A program made the translations under genes and the position numbers. A stretch of DNA of 40,224 bases, from contig MAVP01000004.1 of NCBI GenBank assembly GCA_001751075.1, forward strand, positions 1 to 40,224, given 5' to 3'. Positions within the stretch are counted from its first letter, which is position 1. Every line of letters starts with the position of its first letter. The notes beneath the pieces were generated by a model that worked only from the letters and a program-made list of their open reading frames with translations, was not told the DNA's origin and made no database searches. The DNA comes from Desulfobacterales bacterium S7086C20 (GTDB lineage Bacteria; Desulfobacterota; Desulfobacteria; Desulfobacterales; C00003060). Of the stretch, positions 1-7,651 are shown in pieces.

Positions 1-296
1 TACGTTTCCACCATTGGTCCCCATTTCTTCTGTACCTCGGCGGGAACCTTGGCATAACCGTAACCAGGCAGATCTACGAAAAAGAACCTATCATTGATGG
101 AAAAGAAATTGATCATCTGCGTGCGCCCTGGCGTAGCGCCGGTCTTAACCAATTTCTTGACCCCCAACATAGCATTAATCAGCGAAGACTTTCCCACATT
201 GGAACGTCCCGCGAAGGCAATTTCCGGTCTATCAGATAAAGGGTATTGGGAAGGTTTTAGACCACTGACAACAAATGCGGTAGATTTAATCTTCAT
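1..296 (-). CDS. engB: Ribosome biogenesis GTP-binding protein EngB/YsxC (N-terminal part, cut by window edge)
   Basis: The minus strand from an ATG at 296 runs open to base 1, so only about the first 98 residues are visible. It has the Ras-like G1 loop GRSNVGKSS, the conserved switch-I threonine in TPGRTQ, and the G3 motif DLPGYG. These are the hallmarks of the EngB/YihA/YsxC family, a circularly unpermuted GTPase needed for late assembly of the large ribosomal subunit. It is the last gene seen of the hisI-hisG-aminotransferase-engB operon. A 228-bp inverted-repeat element now separates it from the aminotransferase. Removing the element and one target duplication restores an ATGA overlap in which the aminotransferase TGA shares bases with this ATG. 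That both supports this start and suggests ancestral translational coupling. The C-terminal half (G4, G5) lies outside the window. Confidence 0.93.
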   Translation of the reverse strand, partial: MKIKSTAFVVSGLKPSQYPLSDRPEIAFAGRSNVGKSSLINAMLGVKKLVKTGATPGRTQMINFFSINDRFFFVDLPGYGYAKVPAEVQKKWGPMVET

Positions 297-309
297 TCAT
301 TCAACTGTG

Positions 310-537
310 ACGGTTTTGTAAAAAGTCGACAAACAGACGACACAGTAAAAAGCTCCAGATGCAAGGCGCGCGTACTGTTTTAAAGCCACTTTAGCGGCGC
401 CATCTTTAAGAATGAGACGTACTTATCGTACGTCGCAGTGATTTACCCTGTTAAATCGGCTTCGCCGTCTCGTGTAGCGAGAATTTAACAGGGCGGGGAT
501 GAAGCGCAACGCCGCAGATGGACTTTTTACGAAGTCG
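310..537. mobile_element. Solo copy of inner inverted-repeat element (MITE-like), 9-bp target duplication
   Basis: Non-coding 228-bp element flanked by the direct repeat TCAACTGTG at 301-309 and 538-546. Its ends are imperfect inverted repeats (about 15 of 19 positions pair) sharing the core GTAAAAAGTC, read inward from 318 and, on the other strand, from about 530. Read on the minus strand it matches the inner part (about 5884-6061 and 11904-12081) of the two larger elements in this window. It differs from them mainly by an extra segment of about 50 bases (see 446-493). It contributes the last codons and the stop of the aminotransferase gene. No ORF of its own is convincing, so it would be non-autonomous. 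Confidence 0.8.
446..493. other. 48-nt perfect three-way-junction palindrome inside the solo element
   Basis: Outer stem CCCTGTTAAAT (446-456) pairs perfectly with ATTTAACAGGG (483-493). Between them lie two adjacent hairpins: CGGC/GCCG with a 3-base loop (457-467) and TCTCG/CGAGA with a 5-base loop (468-482). Every base other than the two loops is paired, with no unpaired base at the junction. The segment is absent from the two related elements at 5744 and 11764, where a few unrelated bases (ACGAAAG) occupy the spot. It is therefore an insertion into, or a loss from, the family. No function can be assigned from sequence. Confidence 0.75.
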
Positions 538-1675
538 TCAACTGTGCCATATAACGTTCAATCCTATCCAACCCTTCGGCGATATTGTCAGCGGAATTGG
601 CATAGGAAAATCGAATATACCCCTGGGCATTCGCCCCAAAATCGACACCGGGGGTCACACCGACGTGTGCGTTTTCCAGTATATCGAAGGCCAGCTTGTA
701 CGAATCACCTGAAAACCGCTTGGCATTAGCAAGGACATAAAAGGCCCCGGTCGGCTCCACAGTAATACCGAAACCAATTTCTTTGAGCCGCTTTATCATA
801 AACTTGCGACGTTCATCATATATAGAGCGCATCTTCGCCACATCAGGGGCGGCACCTTCCAACGCGGCAATCCCGGCCCACTGGCTTATAGCGCTAGCCG
901 AAATAAAGAAGTTCTGCTGAACCTTCTGAATGGCTCTAACAAAAGGCTTCGGTGCCAGCAAATAACCCAACCGCCAGCCTGTCATGGCATAGGCTTTAGA
1001 AAAGCCGTTGAGCACAAAGGCCCTGTCCGTATACTCTAAGATGGAATGCTCTTCACCCTCGTAGACGAGACCATGATATATCTCATCAGAGATAACATAG
1101 GGAGACAGATTAGAAATGGCCTCCATCCGTTCTTTCGATAGAAGGTTACCCGTCGGGTTGGATGGCGAGTTGATTAAAACGGCCTTGGTCTTGGCATCTA
1201 GTTTTTGCTCTATGATTTCAGGCCTAAACTGAAATCCGTCATCTTCATACACTGGCACAGTAACCGGCTCGCCACCTACAAAGCGCACAAAGTTGGGATA
1301 ACAGGCATAATGGGGATCTGAAATAATGACCTTGTCTCCGGACTCAAGAAGTGCGGCAAACAACATGAACATGGCAGGTGATGTCCCAGAGGTAACAATC
1401 ACCTGATCCGGCTCGAAAAATACCCCGTAACGTTGTTTGTAATAATGGCAGATTGCCTCTCGAAGTTCTATCAAGCCGAGGCTGTGTGTATAGTGCGTCT
1501 GCCCATTTTCTACGGCTCGAATCGCTGCTTCTTTTATACACTGGGGAGTATCAAAATCAGGCTCCCCCACCTCCAAATGGACTACATCAATGCCCGCACG
1601 CTCCATGCTGTGGGCCTTTTCCAATACGTCCATCACAATGAAAGGTTTGATTTTCTGAGTCCGTTCAGAGATCAT
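527..1675 (-). CDS. PLP-dependent aminotransferase, class I/II (aspartate/aromatic type)
   Basis: A 382-residue fold-type I aminotransferase, the usual length for the family. Visible landmarks are GEPDF near 37-41, the SPSNPTG loop with N173, D197 and Y200 in SDEIY, the PLP-binding lysine K227 in NGFSKAYAMTGWR, and the substrate-carboxylate-binding arginine region near the C-terminus (YIRFSYA). It should transfer an amino group between an amino acid and a 2-oxo acid in the cytosol. The exact substrate cannot be read, though position after hisG hints at amino-acid synthesis. The start ATG at 1675 has only a weak ribosome site. The last three residues (TTS) and the TAA stop come from the inserted element at 310-537. 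The rebuilt ancestral end is QLNE followed by TGA overlapping the engB ATG. Confidence 0.92.
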   Translation of the reverse strand: MISERTQKIKPFIVMDVLEKAHSMERAGIDVVHLEVGEPDFDTPQCIKEAAIRAVENGQTHYTHSLGLIELREAICHYYKQRYGVFFEPDQVIVTSGTSPAMFMLFAALLESGDKVIISDPHYACYPNFVRFVGGEPVTVPVYEDDGFQFRPEIIEQKLDAKTKAVLINSPSNPTGNLLSKERMEAISNLSPYVISDEIYHGLVYEGEEHSILEYTDRAFVLNGFSKAYAMTGWRLGYLLAPKPFVRAIQKVQQNFFISASAISQWAGIAALEGAAPDVAKMRSIYDERRKFMIKRLKEIGFGITVEPTGAFYVLANAKRFSGDSYKLAFDILENAHVGVTPGVDFGANAQGYIRFSYANSADNIAEGLDRIERYMAQLTTS

Positions 1676-1696
1676 AGGTCAATCTTTAAGTTCATA

Positions 1697-1908
1697 GTAA
1701 CTACTCAGGTGAGTAGGTTGAAGGCTGAAGGTTGTTAGGAAAAACTGAAATACAGCTCATTATGAAGCCATGTTTGGTGCGAAAATCTGCTCTCTTTCCA
1801 CCAAAGTGCGTCAATCATGCTTTTTTTATTCCTTCAGCCTTCGCGCAGCGCAGGCGCTTGCGCCGCGTGCAGTCTAAACAGCTTCAGCCTGACTACGTGA
1901 GTAGTCAC
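1697..1908. mobile_element. Second MITE-like inverted-repeat element, 8-bp target duplication AGTTCATA
   Basis: A 212-bp non-coding segment between hisG and the aminotransferase, flanked by perfect direct repeats AGTTCATA at 1689-1696 and 1909-1916. Its ends are inverted: GTAACTACTCAGGT on the left against GTGACTACTCACGT on the right (12 of 14 match). Each end also forms its own short hairpin (CTACTC/GAGTAG at 1701-1716; GACTAC/GTAGTC at 1891-1906). Inside are repeats of GAAGGCTGAAGG in both orientations and a GGCGC/GCGCC hairpin. It is unrelated in sequence to the element at 310-537. Removing it puts hisG and the aminotransferase 16 bases apart. Confidence 0.72.
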
Positions 1909-1911
1909 AGT

Positions 1912-2787
1912 TCATATTACTTTATTCAATGGATACTCGATAATTCCTTCGGCGCCGTTTTTTATCAGTTCAGGTATGAGATCTCGTACTACAGAAGAAT
2001 CTACCACTATCTCAACGGCAAACCAGTCCGAGTGATAGAGGTGGGACACGGTAGGGGCATTTAAGCTCGGAAGCAAACCCACAATTTTTTCCAGGTTTTC
2101 CTTGGATACATTTGTCTTCAGTCCAACCATCTTCTCAGCCTGTAGGGCACCCTTTAGGAGGAGGGCAATATGCTCAATCTTTCCACGTTTTTCCGAATTC
2201 GCCCAAGCCTCGTGATTAGCAATCAATTTCGTGTTCGTCTGAAGTAATTCGTGTATGATCTTAAGCCCGTGAGCCTTTATGGTAGAACCGGTTTCGGTAA
2301 CCTCCACAATAGCATCAGCCAAACCTGAAACGACCTTGGCCTCGGTGGCACCCCACGAAAACTCCACTTTCACGCTGATGCCCCGCTCTTGAAAGTAGTT
2401 CCTGGTAAAATTCACCATTTCAGTAGCAATCTTTTTTCCTTCCAAATCCTCCAACCTGCCAATCTTAGAATCGTGTGGAACAGCCAGCACCCACCGTGCA
2501 GGCCTTTGACTAACCTTTGAATATACTAAATCTGCAACTATCTCAACATCCGACTCAGTCTCATATATCCAGTCTATACCTGTAAGACCCGCATCAAGCG
2601 TACCACTTTCCACATATCGGGACATCTCTTGTGCACGACAAATAGAACACTCGATGGTCTCATCATTGATCTCCGGGAAGTAGCTTCGACCATTCACATT
2701 GATCTTCCAACCCGAATGTTTAAACAAAGCAATTGTAGCATCTTGAAGACTCCCCTTAGGAATCCCTAACTTTAGTTTTTCTTTCAC
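1912..2787 (-). CDS. hisG: ATP phosphoribosyltransferase, long (self-regulated) form
   Basis: Catalyses the first step of histidine synthesis, condensing ATP and PRPP to phosphoribosyl-ATP. The protein starts [12 protein letters not shown], carries the PRPP-loop region near [14 protein letters not shown], and ends in an ACT-like regulatory segment. At 291 residues it is the long form that does not need HisZ. I chose the GTG at 2787, not the further upstream ATG at 2847. The protein similarity begins there, the hisI stop lies one base before it, and an AAGGAGG site sits about 12 bases upstream within the end of hisI. The stop codon falls in the left target duplication of the 1697-1908 element but is intact. 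Confidence 0.95.
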   Translation of the reverse strand: MKEKLKLGIPKGSLQDATIALFKHSGWKINVNGRSYFPEINDETIECSICRAQEMSRYVESGTLDAGLTGIDWIYETESDVEIVADLVYSKVSQRPARWVLAVPHDSKIGRLEDLEGKKIATEMVNFTRNYFQERGISVKVEFSWGATEAKVVSGLADAIVEVTETGSTIKAHGLKIIHELLQTNTKLIANHEAWANSEKRGKIEHIALLLKGALQAEKMVGLKTNVSKENLEKIVGLLPSLNAPTVSHLYHSDWFAVEIVVDSSVVRDLIPELIKNGAEGIIEYPLNKVI

Positions 2788-2788
2788 C

Positions 2789-3163
2789 TTATTTGTACAC
2801 CTCCTTAGGATCGAAAACCTTTTCACCGACCACCCGTATCGATCCATCCTCTACTTTCTTGAAAAAACAGCTCCGATACCCTGTATGACAAGCAGCACCG
2901 CCCACTTGCTCTACTCTAAGAAGCACTGTATCATCGTCGCAGTCTATAAGAATCTCGTTGACCAACTGAACATTACCGGAAGTCTCGCCCTTAACCCAAA
3001 GCTCTTGCCGACTGCGACTCCAATAGGTCGCCTCTCCTGTTGTGAGGGTCTCTTGCCAAGCCTGCTCATTCATGTAAGCAAGCATAAGGACTTCACCGGT
3101 CTTGCTGTCTTGAACAATGGCTGGAATTAATCCACCACATTTTGCGAATGCTAGAGTTATCAT
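2789..3163 (-). CDS. hisI: Phosphoribosyl-AMP cyclohydrolase
   Basis: A 124-residue single-domain HisI, without a fused HisE. It opens the adenine ring of phosphoribosyl-AMP in the third step of histidine synthesis. The Mg2+-binding signature DCDDD (D74, D76, D78) and the Zn2+ cysteines C75, C92 and C99 in [13 protein letters not shown] match the characterised archaeal enzyme pattern. It is the first gene of the operon that continues into hisG, with one base between its stop and the hisG GTG. A perfect TATAAT lies about 67 bases upstream of its ATG. Confidence 0.95.
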   Translation of the reverse strand: MITLAFAKCGGLIPAIVQDSKTGEVLMLAYMNEQAWQETLTTGEATYWSRSRQELWVKGETSGNVQLVNEILIDCDDDTVLLRVEQVGGAACHTGYRSCFFKKVEDGSIRVVGEKVFDPKEVYK

Positions 3164-3229
3164 GATCCGTGTTTATTAGTAAAAACGTACCGGTCATGTC
3201 AATAATTTTAATTTTAATCTGCAACCACT

Positions 3230-3235
3230 ATTATA
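3230..3235 (-). promoter_or_regulatory. Candidate -10 box of the hisI operon
   Basis: TATAAT reads on the minus strand in the divergent gap between hisI and the PBP1A gene, giving a leader of about 60 bases to the hisI ATG. The hexamer at -35 with 17-base spacing is poor. A TTGACA at 3202-3197 is also present but would give almost no leader. Only the -10 is convincing. Confidence 0.35.
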
Positions 3236-3334
3236 TCTAAATATGAGGTCTTAGCAGACTTCCTTGCTTGTTATTGTTATTTTTGTTAAACAGTGGATCA
3301 GAAAATTCACGATGCAATTGAAGGGCATATCAAA

Positions 3335-5743
3335 ATGGACGATTCTCACGGGCAAGTTGGCGCAAAACAAACCAAGTTTGCTTCGCAAAAAGGAAACCTC
3401 TTAAAAAGGGTCTTATACCTTCTTTACTTAACTACCCTTGTCCTGTCCGTCATTACAGGCCTCTTCATGGGTGGGGCATACTTCTATTTCACAAGAGACC
3501 TACCCAAGATATCTTCTCTTAGAGATTATAGCCCCCCAATTATTACTGCCGTCTACTCTGATGATAACCGTAAGATCGCAGAATTCTACAAGGAACGCAG
3601 GATTATCGTACCCATTTCGAAAATCCCAAAGACACTCATAGACGCCTTTCTTTCAGCTGAAGATGCACGATTTTATGAACATAAGGGGATCGACTTTTTC
3701 GGTATTGCCAGGGCATTTTTGAAAAATATTGAAGCAGGCTCTATCATCCAGGGAGGAAGTACTATTACCCAACAGGTAGCAAAATCTTTTTTCCTGTCCG
3801 CCAAGAGAAGTTATTCGCGCAAGATCCGGGAGGCTATACTTGCCTATCGCATAGATAAGACCTTTAGCAAGGAAGAAATCCTGTTTCTTTATCTGAACCA
3901 GATATACTTGGGACATGGCGCCTATGGTGTTACAGCGGCAGCGGAGAATTACTTTGCAAAAGGAGTATCTGAACTAAATTTGTCCGAATGTGCCATGCTC
4001 GCCGGTCTTCCTCAAGCCCCCAGCCGTTACTCACCATTTATTCATCCCGAACGAGCTAAGCAACGCCAAGTCTATGTCTTAAACCGTATGATTACCGAAG
4101 GCCATATTACAAATCTTCAAGCCACAGAAGCCATAAACTTAAAGCTTGAGGTAAAGAGCAGACCCAATTGGTACATAGAAAATGTCCCATATTACACGGA
4201 GTTCGTCCGACAATATATCGAGGAAAAATATGGCAAAGATGTTCTTTATAAAGAGGGACTCAAGGTCTATACGGCTGTAAATATCGAAATGCAAAAAACC
4301 GCTGGAGCCTCGTTGAATGATGGGCTAAAAGCTATGGATAAAAGACAAGGATACCGCGGTCCTGTCAAACACCTGGAATATGAAGATATTGAAAGCTTCT
4401 CTCAGCAAATCAAAAAAAGACTTGTCAATCAGCCCCTCGAACCTGATCAAATAACACAAGGCATAGTAGTAGCAATAAACGAGGATGATACAGAGGCTAC
4501 TGTCCGCTTGGGAAGCGAGTTGGGGCAACTCCATATAAGTAATATGGAGTGGGCAAGGGAACCTGACCCGGAAGTCCCCTCCTATAATGCATCACCGGTA
4601 AGGAGGATAGGCGATGTTCTTAAGGTAGGCGATGTAATACTTGTCAAGATCAAAAACAAACAAGATAAAACAGACCTGTGGGAACTAACCCTAGAACAAA
4701 TTCCTGCCGCACAAGGCGCAATCCTTTGTATCGAGACTGAGACCGGACATGTAAAAGCCATGATAGGCGGCAGGGATTTTAGGACAAGCCAGTTCAATAG
4801 GGCTGTGCAATCCAGGCGACAGCCCGGTTCTGCCTTCAAACCGGTCATTTATGCAGCTGCCCTTGACAAGGGATTCACACCTGCCAGCATTATTATAGAT
4901 TCAGCCCTAGTATTTGAAGACACGGAAAGAGACTTCACATGGAAACCCAGCAATTATACGGAGACATTTCACGGACCAACCCTTTTCCGGACAGCCCTGA
5001 CTCACTCTCGGAACGTAGTAACTGTAAAGATATTGAAAGATATAGGCATTGACTATATCATCGATTACGCCAGGAAACTCGGTATAGAATCGAAAATGAG
5101 TCGCAATCTATCCATTGCCCTTGGATCTTCGGGGGTCTCGCTCCTAGAACTGGTTCGTGCATACTCTGTTTTTGCCAATCAGGGATATCGCATAAGGCCG
5201 TGCTTTGTCACAAAGGTACTCGATCGTGACGGAAATGTTCTTGAACACAACTATCCTGAAAGTGAAAAGGTTATTGACAAGACTACCGCTTATATCATTA
5301 CGAACCTGCTTCAAGACGTAGTTAAACGAGGCACCGGTTGGCGTGTCAAAGCCCTTGGCCGTCCTGCCGCCGGCAAGACCGGCACCACCAACAACCTCTA
5401 CGATGCATGGTTCATGGGATACACACCACGTTACACCACTGGAGTCTGGATAGGTTTTGATGAAGAAAAACCATTGGGGAAAAATGAAACGGGTTCAAGG
5501 ACCGCAAGCCCTGTCTGGTTGTCCTTCATGAAGGCTATCTTGAAAGACAAACCCATCCAGGTCTTCCAGGTACCAGATGGTGTCGTCTTCGCTAAGATTG
5601 ATGCAGAAACAGGACTTTTGGCGATCCCCGAATCAAAAAAGACTATCTTCGAGTGCTTCAAGGAAGGAACCGTTCCCACGCGATATACAAAAAAGCCCGA
5701 GTCAATTACAGAGCGGGACCAGCTATTCAAAAACGATATGTAA
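3335..5743 (+). CDS. Penicillin-binding protein 1A (bifunctional transglycosylase/transpeptidase)
   Basis: Builds and cross-links peptidoglycan at the outer face of the inner membrane. From ATG 3335 the 802-residue protein has a short cytosolic tail, one membrane anchor (about 25-55), and a GT51 domain with the catalytic glutamate E109 in SAEDARFYEHKG and GGSTITQQ. An OB-like linker follows, then the transpeptidase domain with S499xxK502 (PGSAFK), SRN (S558, N560) and KTGT (K681). Length is typical for PBP1A. An earlier in-frame GTG at 3293 exists but lacks a ribosome site, whereas GAAGGG lies 9 bases before ATG 3335. The TAA stop (5741-5743) is also the left 3-bp target duplication of the repeat element that follows. 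Confidence 0.93.
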   Translation: MDDSHGQVGAKQTKFASQKGNLLKRVLYLLYLTTLVLSVITGLFMGGAYFYFTRDLPKISSLRDYSPPIITAVYSDDNRKIAEFYKERRIIVPISKIPKTLIDAFLSAEDARFYEHKGIDFFGIARAFLKNIEAGSIIQGGSTITQQVAKSFFLSAKRSYSRKIREAILAYRIDKTFSKEEILFLYLNQIYLGHGAYGVTAAAENYFAKGVSELNLSECAMLAGLPQAPSRYSPFIHPERAKQRQVYVLNRMITEGHITNLQATEAINLKLEVKSRPNWYIENVPYYTEFVRQYIEEKYGKDVLYKEGLKVYTAVNIEMQKTAGASLNDGLKAMDKRQGYRGPVKHLEYEDIESFSQQIKKRLVNQPLEPDQITQGIVVAINEDDTEATVRLGSELGQLHISNMEWAREPDPEVPSYNASPVRRIGDVLKVGDVILVKIKNKQDKTDLWELTLEQIPAAQGAILCIETETGHVKAMIGGRDFRTSQFNRAVQSRRQPGSAFKPVIYAAALDKGFTPASIIIDSALVFEDTERDFTWKPSNYTETFHGPTLFRTALTHSRNVVTVKILKDIGIDYIIDYARKLGIESKMSRNLSIALGSSGVSLLELVRAYSVFANQGYRIRPCFVTKVLDRDGNVLEHNYPESEKVIDKTTAYIITNLLQDVVKRGTGWRVKALGRPAAGKTGTTNNLYDAWFMGYTPRYTTGVWIGFDEEKPLGKNETGSRTASPVWLSFMKAILKDKPIQVFQVPDGVVFAKIDAETGLLAIPESKKTIFECFKEGTVPTRYTKKPESITERDQLFKNDM

Positions 5744-6107
5744 GGGCTCGCTCAAGAATAACTTCGCAGAATTCGCGCTCAGATTTGGGTTGGATTTGCC
5801 TGATCCGATTGAGCAAAACCACAGGCATAGCAGGCTATTTCGAGGATTTTGCGAATGAGAATCGGGCAAAGACAGCCTGAAGCTTGACGACTTCGTAAAA
5901 AGTCCATCTGCAGCGTTGCGCTTCATCTTTCGTCACTGCGACGTACGATAAATACGCCTCATTCCTCAAGACAGCGCCACTGAAGTGGCTTGAGAACAGT
6001 ACGCGCGCCTTGCATCTGGAGCTTTTTACTGTGTCGTCTGTTTGTGGACTTTTTACGAGTCCATCAAGCTAAGTTGCGAAAATGTTAAGTTATTTTTGAG
6101 CGAGCCC
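5744..6107. mobile_element. 364-bp composite MITE-like element, copy A (3-bp target duplication TAA)
   Basis: Bounded by TAA at 5741-5743 and TAA at 6108-6110. The terminal inverted repeats span about 21 bp with one mismatch, beginning GGGCTCGCTCAA at the left and ending TTGAGCGAGCCC at the right. A second, nested inverted repeat (26 bp, four mismatches) lies at 5881-5906 and 6045-6070, enclosing the unit that also occurs alone at 310-537. A hairpin with GCCACT/AGTGGC lies near 5981-5995. It differs from copy B at 11764-12127 at only 6 positions and has equal length. It has no credible coding sequence. It fills the whole gap between the convergent PBP1A and CBS-protein genes. Confidence 0.88.
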
Positions 6108-6113
6108 TAAACG

Positions 6114-6815
6114 CTATGGTATCCTTACTCTGCGCTTCTCAATTTCTTCCATCGACTCCCTGGAAGAGTAGAGCACCAAGAACTTGTCCTCCAGTTCTTT
6201 GACTAAACCTCTGAGCTTGTCCTCCGCTATAGTACCACAACGGATGTACACATTTCTGCGGCCCTCTTCGGCAGTCTCTGCTGCTGCTGTGGAAAGGATA
6301 CTGACAATGCGCCCACCGTAGGACCGGATAACATCTGCCGGCTCCTTAATGGAACCGGCCCGATCCTCAAGGCTAAACGCGAACTGAATGCCACCGGTAT
6401 AAACTCCAGTGATGTTGAGCAATACCTTAAAAATATCGGTCTGGGTTATTATACCTATCAAGGCGTTCTTATTATTTATAACGGGAAGCGAAGAAATTTT
6501 ATTCTCCACCATCAATATGGCCGCAAATTCGACAGTCTCATCAGGCTTCACATAGGCTGGTTCCTTTGTCATCAGATCTTTGATCTTCATAGAAGAAAGG
6601 AGATAATTGAGCTCATACACATCCAGTGTGGTTGCCTTTGAGGGTGAAGCGTCTCTTAGATCTGTATCAGTCACAATCCCTACTAGCTTACCTTTCTCAT
6701 CTACTACCGGTAGCGAGCGTATTCTCTTTTCTTTCATTAAAATAGAAGCCTTCATCATAGACATATCTTCAGTTACAGTTATAACATCAGTCGTCATCCA
6801 CCCTTGTATCAACAT
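6114..6815 (-). CDS. CBS-pair protein with C-terminal ACT-like domain (AcuB-like)
   Basis: A 233-residue cytosolic protein. Residues 1-60 and about 75-135 form two CBS motifs (MTTDVITV...GIVTDTDLRD and MTKEPAYVKPDETV...GIITQTDIFK), which usually bind adenine nucleotides. From about 140, an ACT-like fold starts FSLEDRAGSIKEPADVI, typical of amino-acid or ligand sensing. This arrangement matches proteins annotated AcuB. I took the ATG at 6815 because AGGGGGAT precedes it; an in-frame start further up at 6860 has no such site. It lies 89 bases after livF on the same strand, so it may be the last gene of the liv operon and sense its substrate or energy state. That role is inferred. Confidence 0.85.
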   Translation of the reverse strand: MLIQGWMTTDVITVTEDMSMMKASILMKEKRIRSLPVVDEKGKLVGIVTDTDLRDASPSKATTLDVYELNYLLSSMKIKDLMTKEPAYVKPDETVEFAAILMVENKISSLPVINNKNALIGIITQTDIFKVLLNITGVYTGGIQFAFSLEDRAGSIKEPADVIRSYGGRIVSILSTAAAETAEEGRRNVYIRCGTIAEDKLRGLVKELEDKFLVLYSSRESMEEIEKRRVRIP

Positions 6816-6904
6816 AGAACATCCCCCTGTGCTAACAGCCAAAGAATGACGGTTTCGCAAAAAAACGTCGGCCTTTCGCTTTATGCCTTTGGCCCGTATT
6901 GGGA

Positions 6905-7612
6905 CTAGATACCCAAATATGCCTCCCGTATCTCGTGAGACTTCCTTATCTTTTCCGATGTCCCTTCTGCTTTGATTGTCCCCTCATGCATAATATAGAC
7001 ATAATCGGAAGCATTGAGTGCGGCTTCAGCGTTCTGCTCAACCAAGAGTATTGTTAAACCAATCTCGGCTTTCAGTTTTTCAACTGTCGCAAAAACCTCA
7101 CCAACAAGCTTGGGGGCCAGGCCTTGGCTTGGCTCATCTAGCATGATAAGCGTTGGCTTGGTCATAAGCGCACGCGCTATGGTGACCATCTGTTGTTCGC
7201 CACCACTGAGTGAACCCGCCTTTTGCTTGGCCCGTTCCTTCAAAACCGGGAAAAGGGTGTACACCAGGGCAAGCGACTCGTCCATAGACTTCAAGGCCTC
7301 TTTCCGGTAAGCCCCCATCACCAAATTTTCGTGAACCGTCATCTCAACGAATAAGTGTTTACCTTCTGGCACAAGTGTAATCCCTAGGTCTACTTTTTTG
7401 TGGGCAGGCAACCGTGTCACATCTTCTCTCTCATAGGTGATGCTTCCCCGCCAGGGTTCTACCGAACCCAATATGGTCCAAAGGAGTGTCGATTTCCCCA
7501 CCCCATTAGGCCCGAGTAGAGACGTGATCGCACCCCTTTTCACCTCAATGCTCGGCTGCCACAGGACCTGCATGGACCCGTAGCCCGACTCAAGATTCTC
7601 GACCTTCAGCAT
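6905..7612 (-). CDS. livF: Branched-chain amino acid ABC transporter, ATPase LivF
   Basis: A 235-residue ABC ATPase of the LivF type. Walker A is GPNGVGKST (34-42), the ABC signature is LSGGEQQM, and Walker B is LIMLDEPSQGLAP. It is one of the two cytosolic ATPases that drive uptake through LivH-LivM. The start ATG at 7612 is preceded by AAAAGGAAA. It lies 39 bases after livG on the same strand, and the order livK-H-M-G-F is the standard one. The substrate may be a branched-chain amino acid or another small amide or organic acid. Confidence 0.95.
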   Translation of the reverse strand: MLKVENLESGYGSMQVLWQPSIEVKRGAITSLLGPNGVGKSTLLWTILGSVEPWRGSITYEREDVTRLPAHKKVDLGITLVPEGKHLFVEMTVHENLVMGAYRKEALKSMDESLALVYTLFPVLKERAKQKAGSLSGGEQQMVTIARALMTKPTLIMLDEPSQGLAPKLVGEVFATVEKLKAEIGLTILLVEQNAEAALNASDYVYIMHEGTIKAEGTSEKIRKSHEIREAYLGI

Positions 7613-7651
7613 GTACTTTCCTTTTACCCCTTCCTTCGTTCAGATGACGCT

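Noticed and set aside
5730-6123. A longer, imperfect flanking duplication (AAACGATATGTA and AAACGCTATGGTA) around repeat copy A
   Set aside because: The copies of the element are nearly identical, so a true recent duplication should be exact; the exact TAA pair next to the ends fits better and is matched by TTA at copy B.
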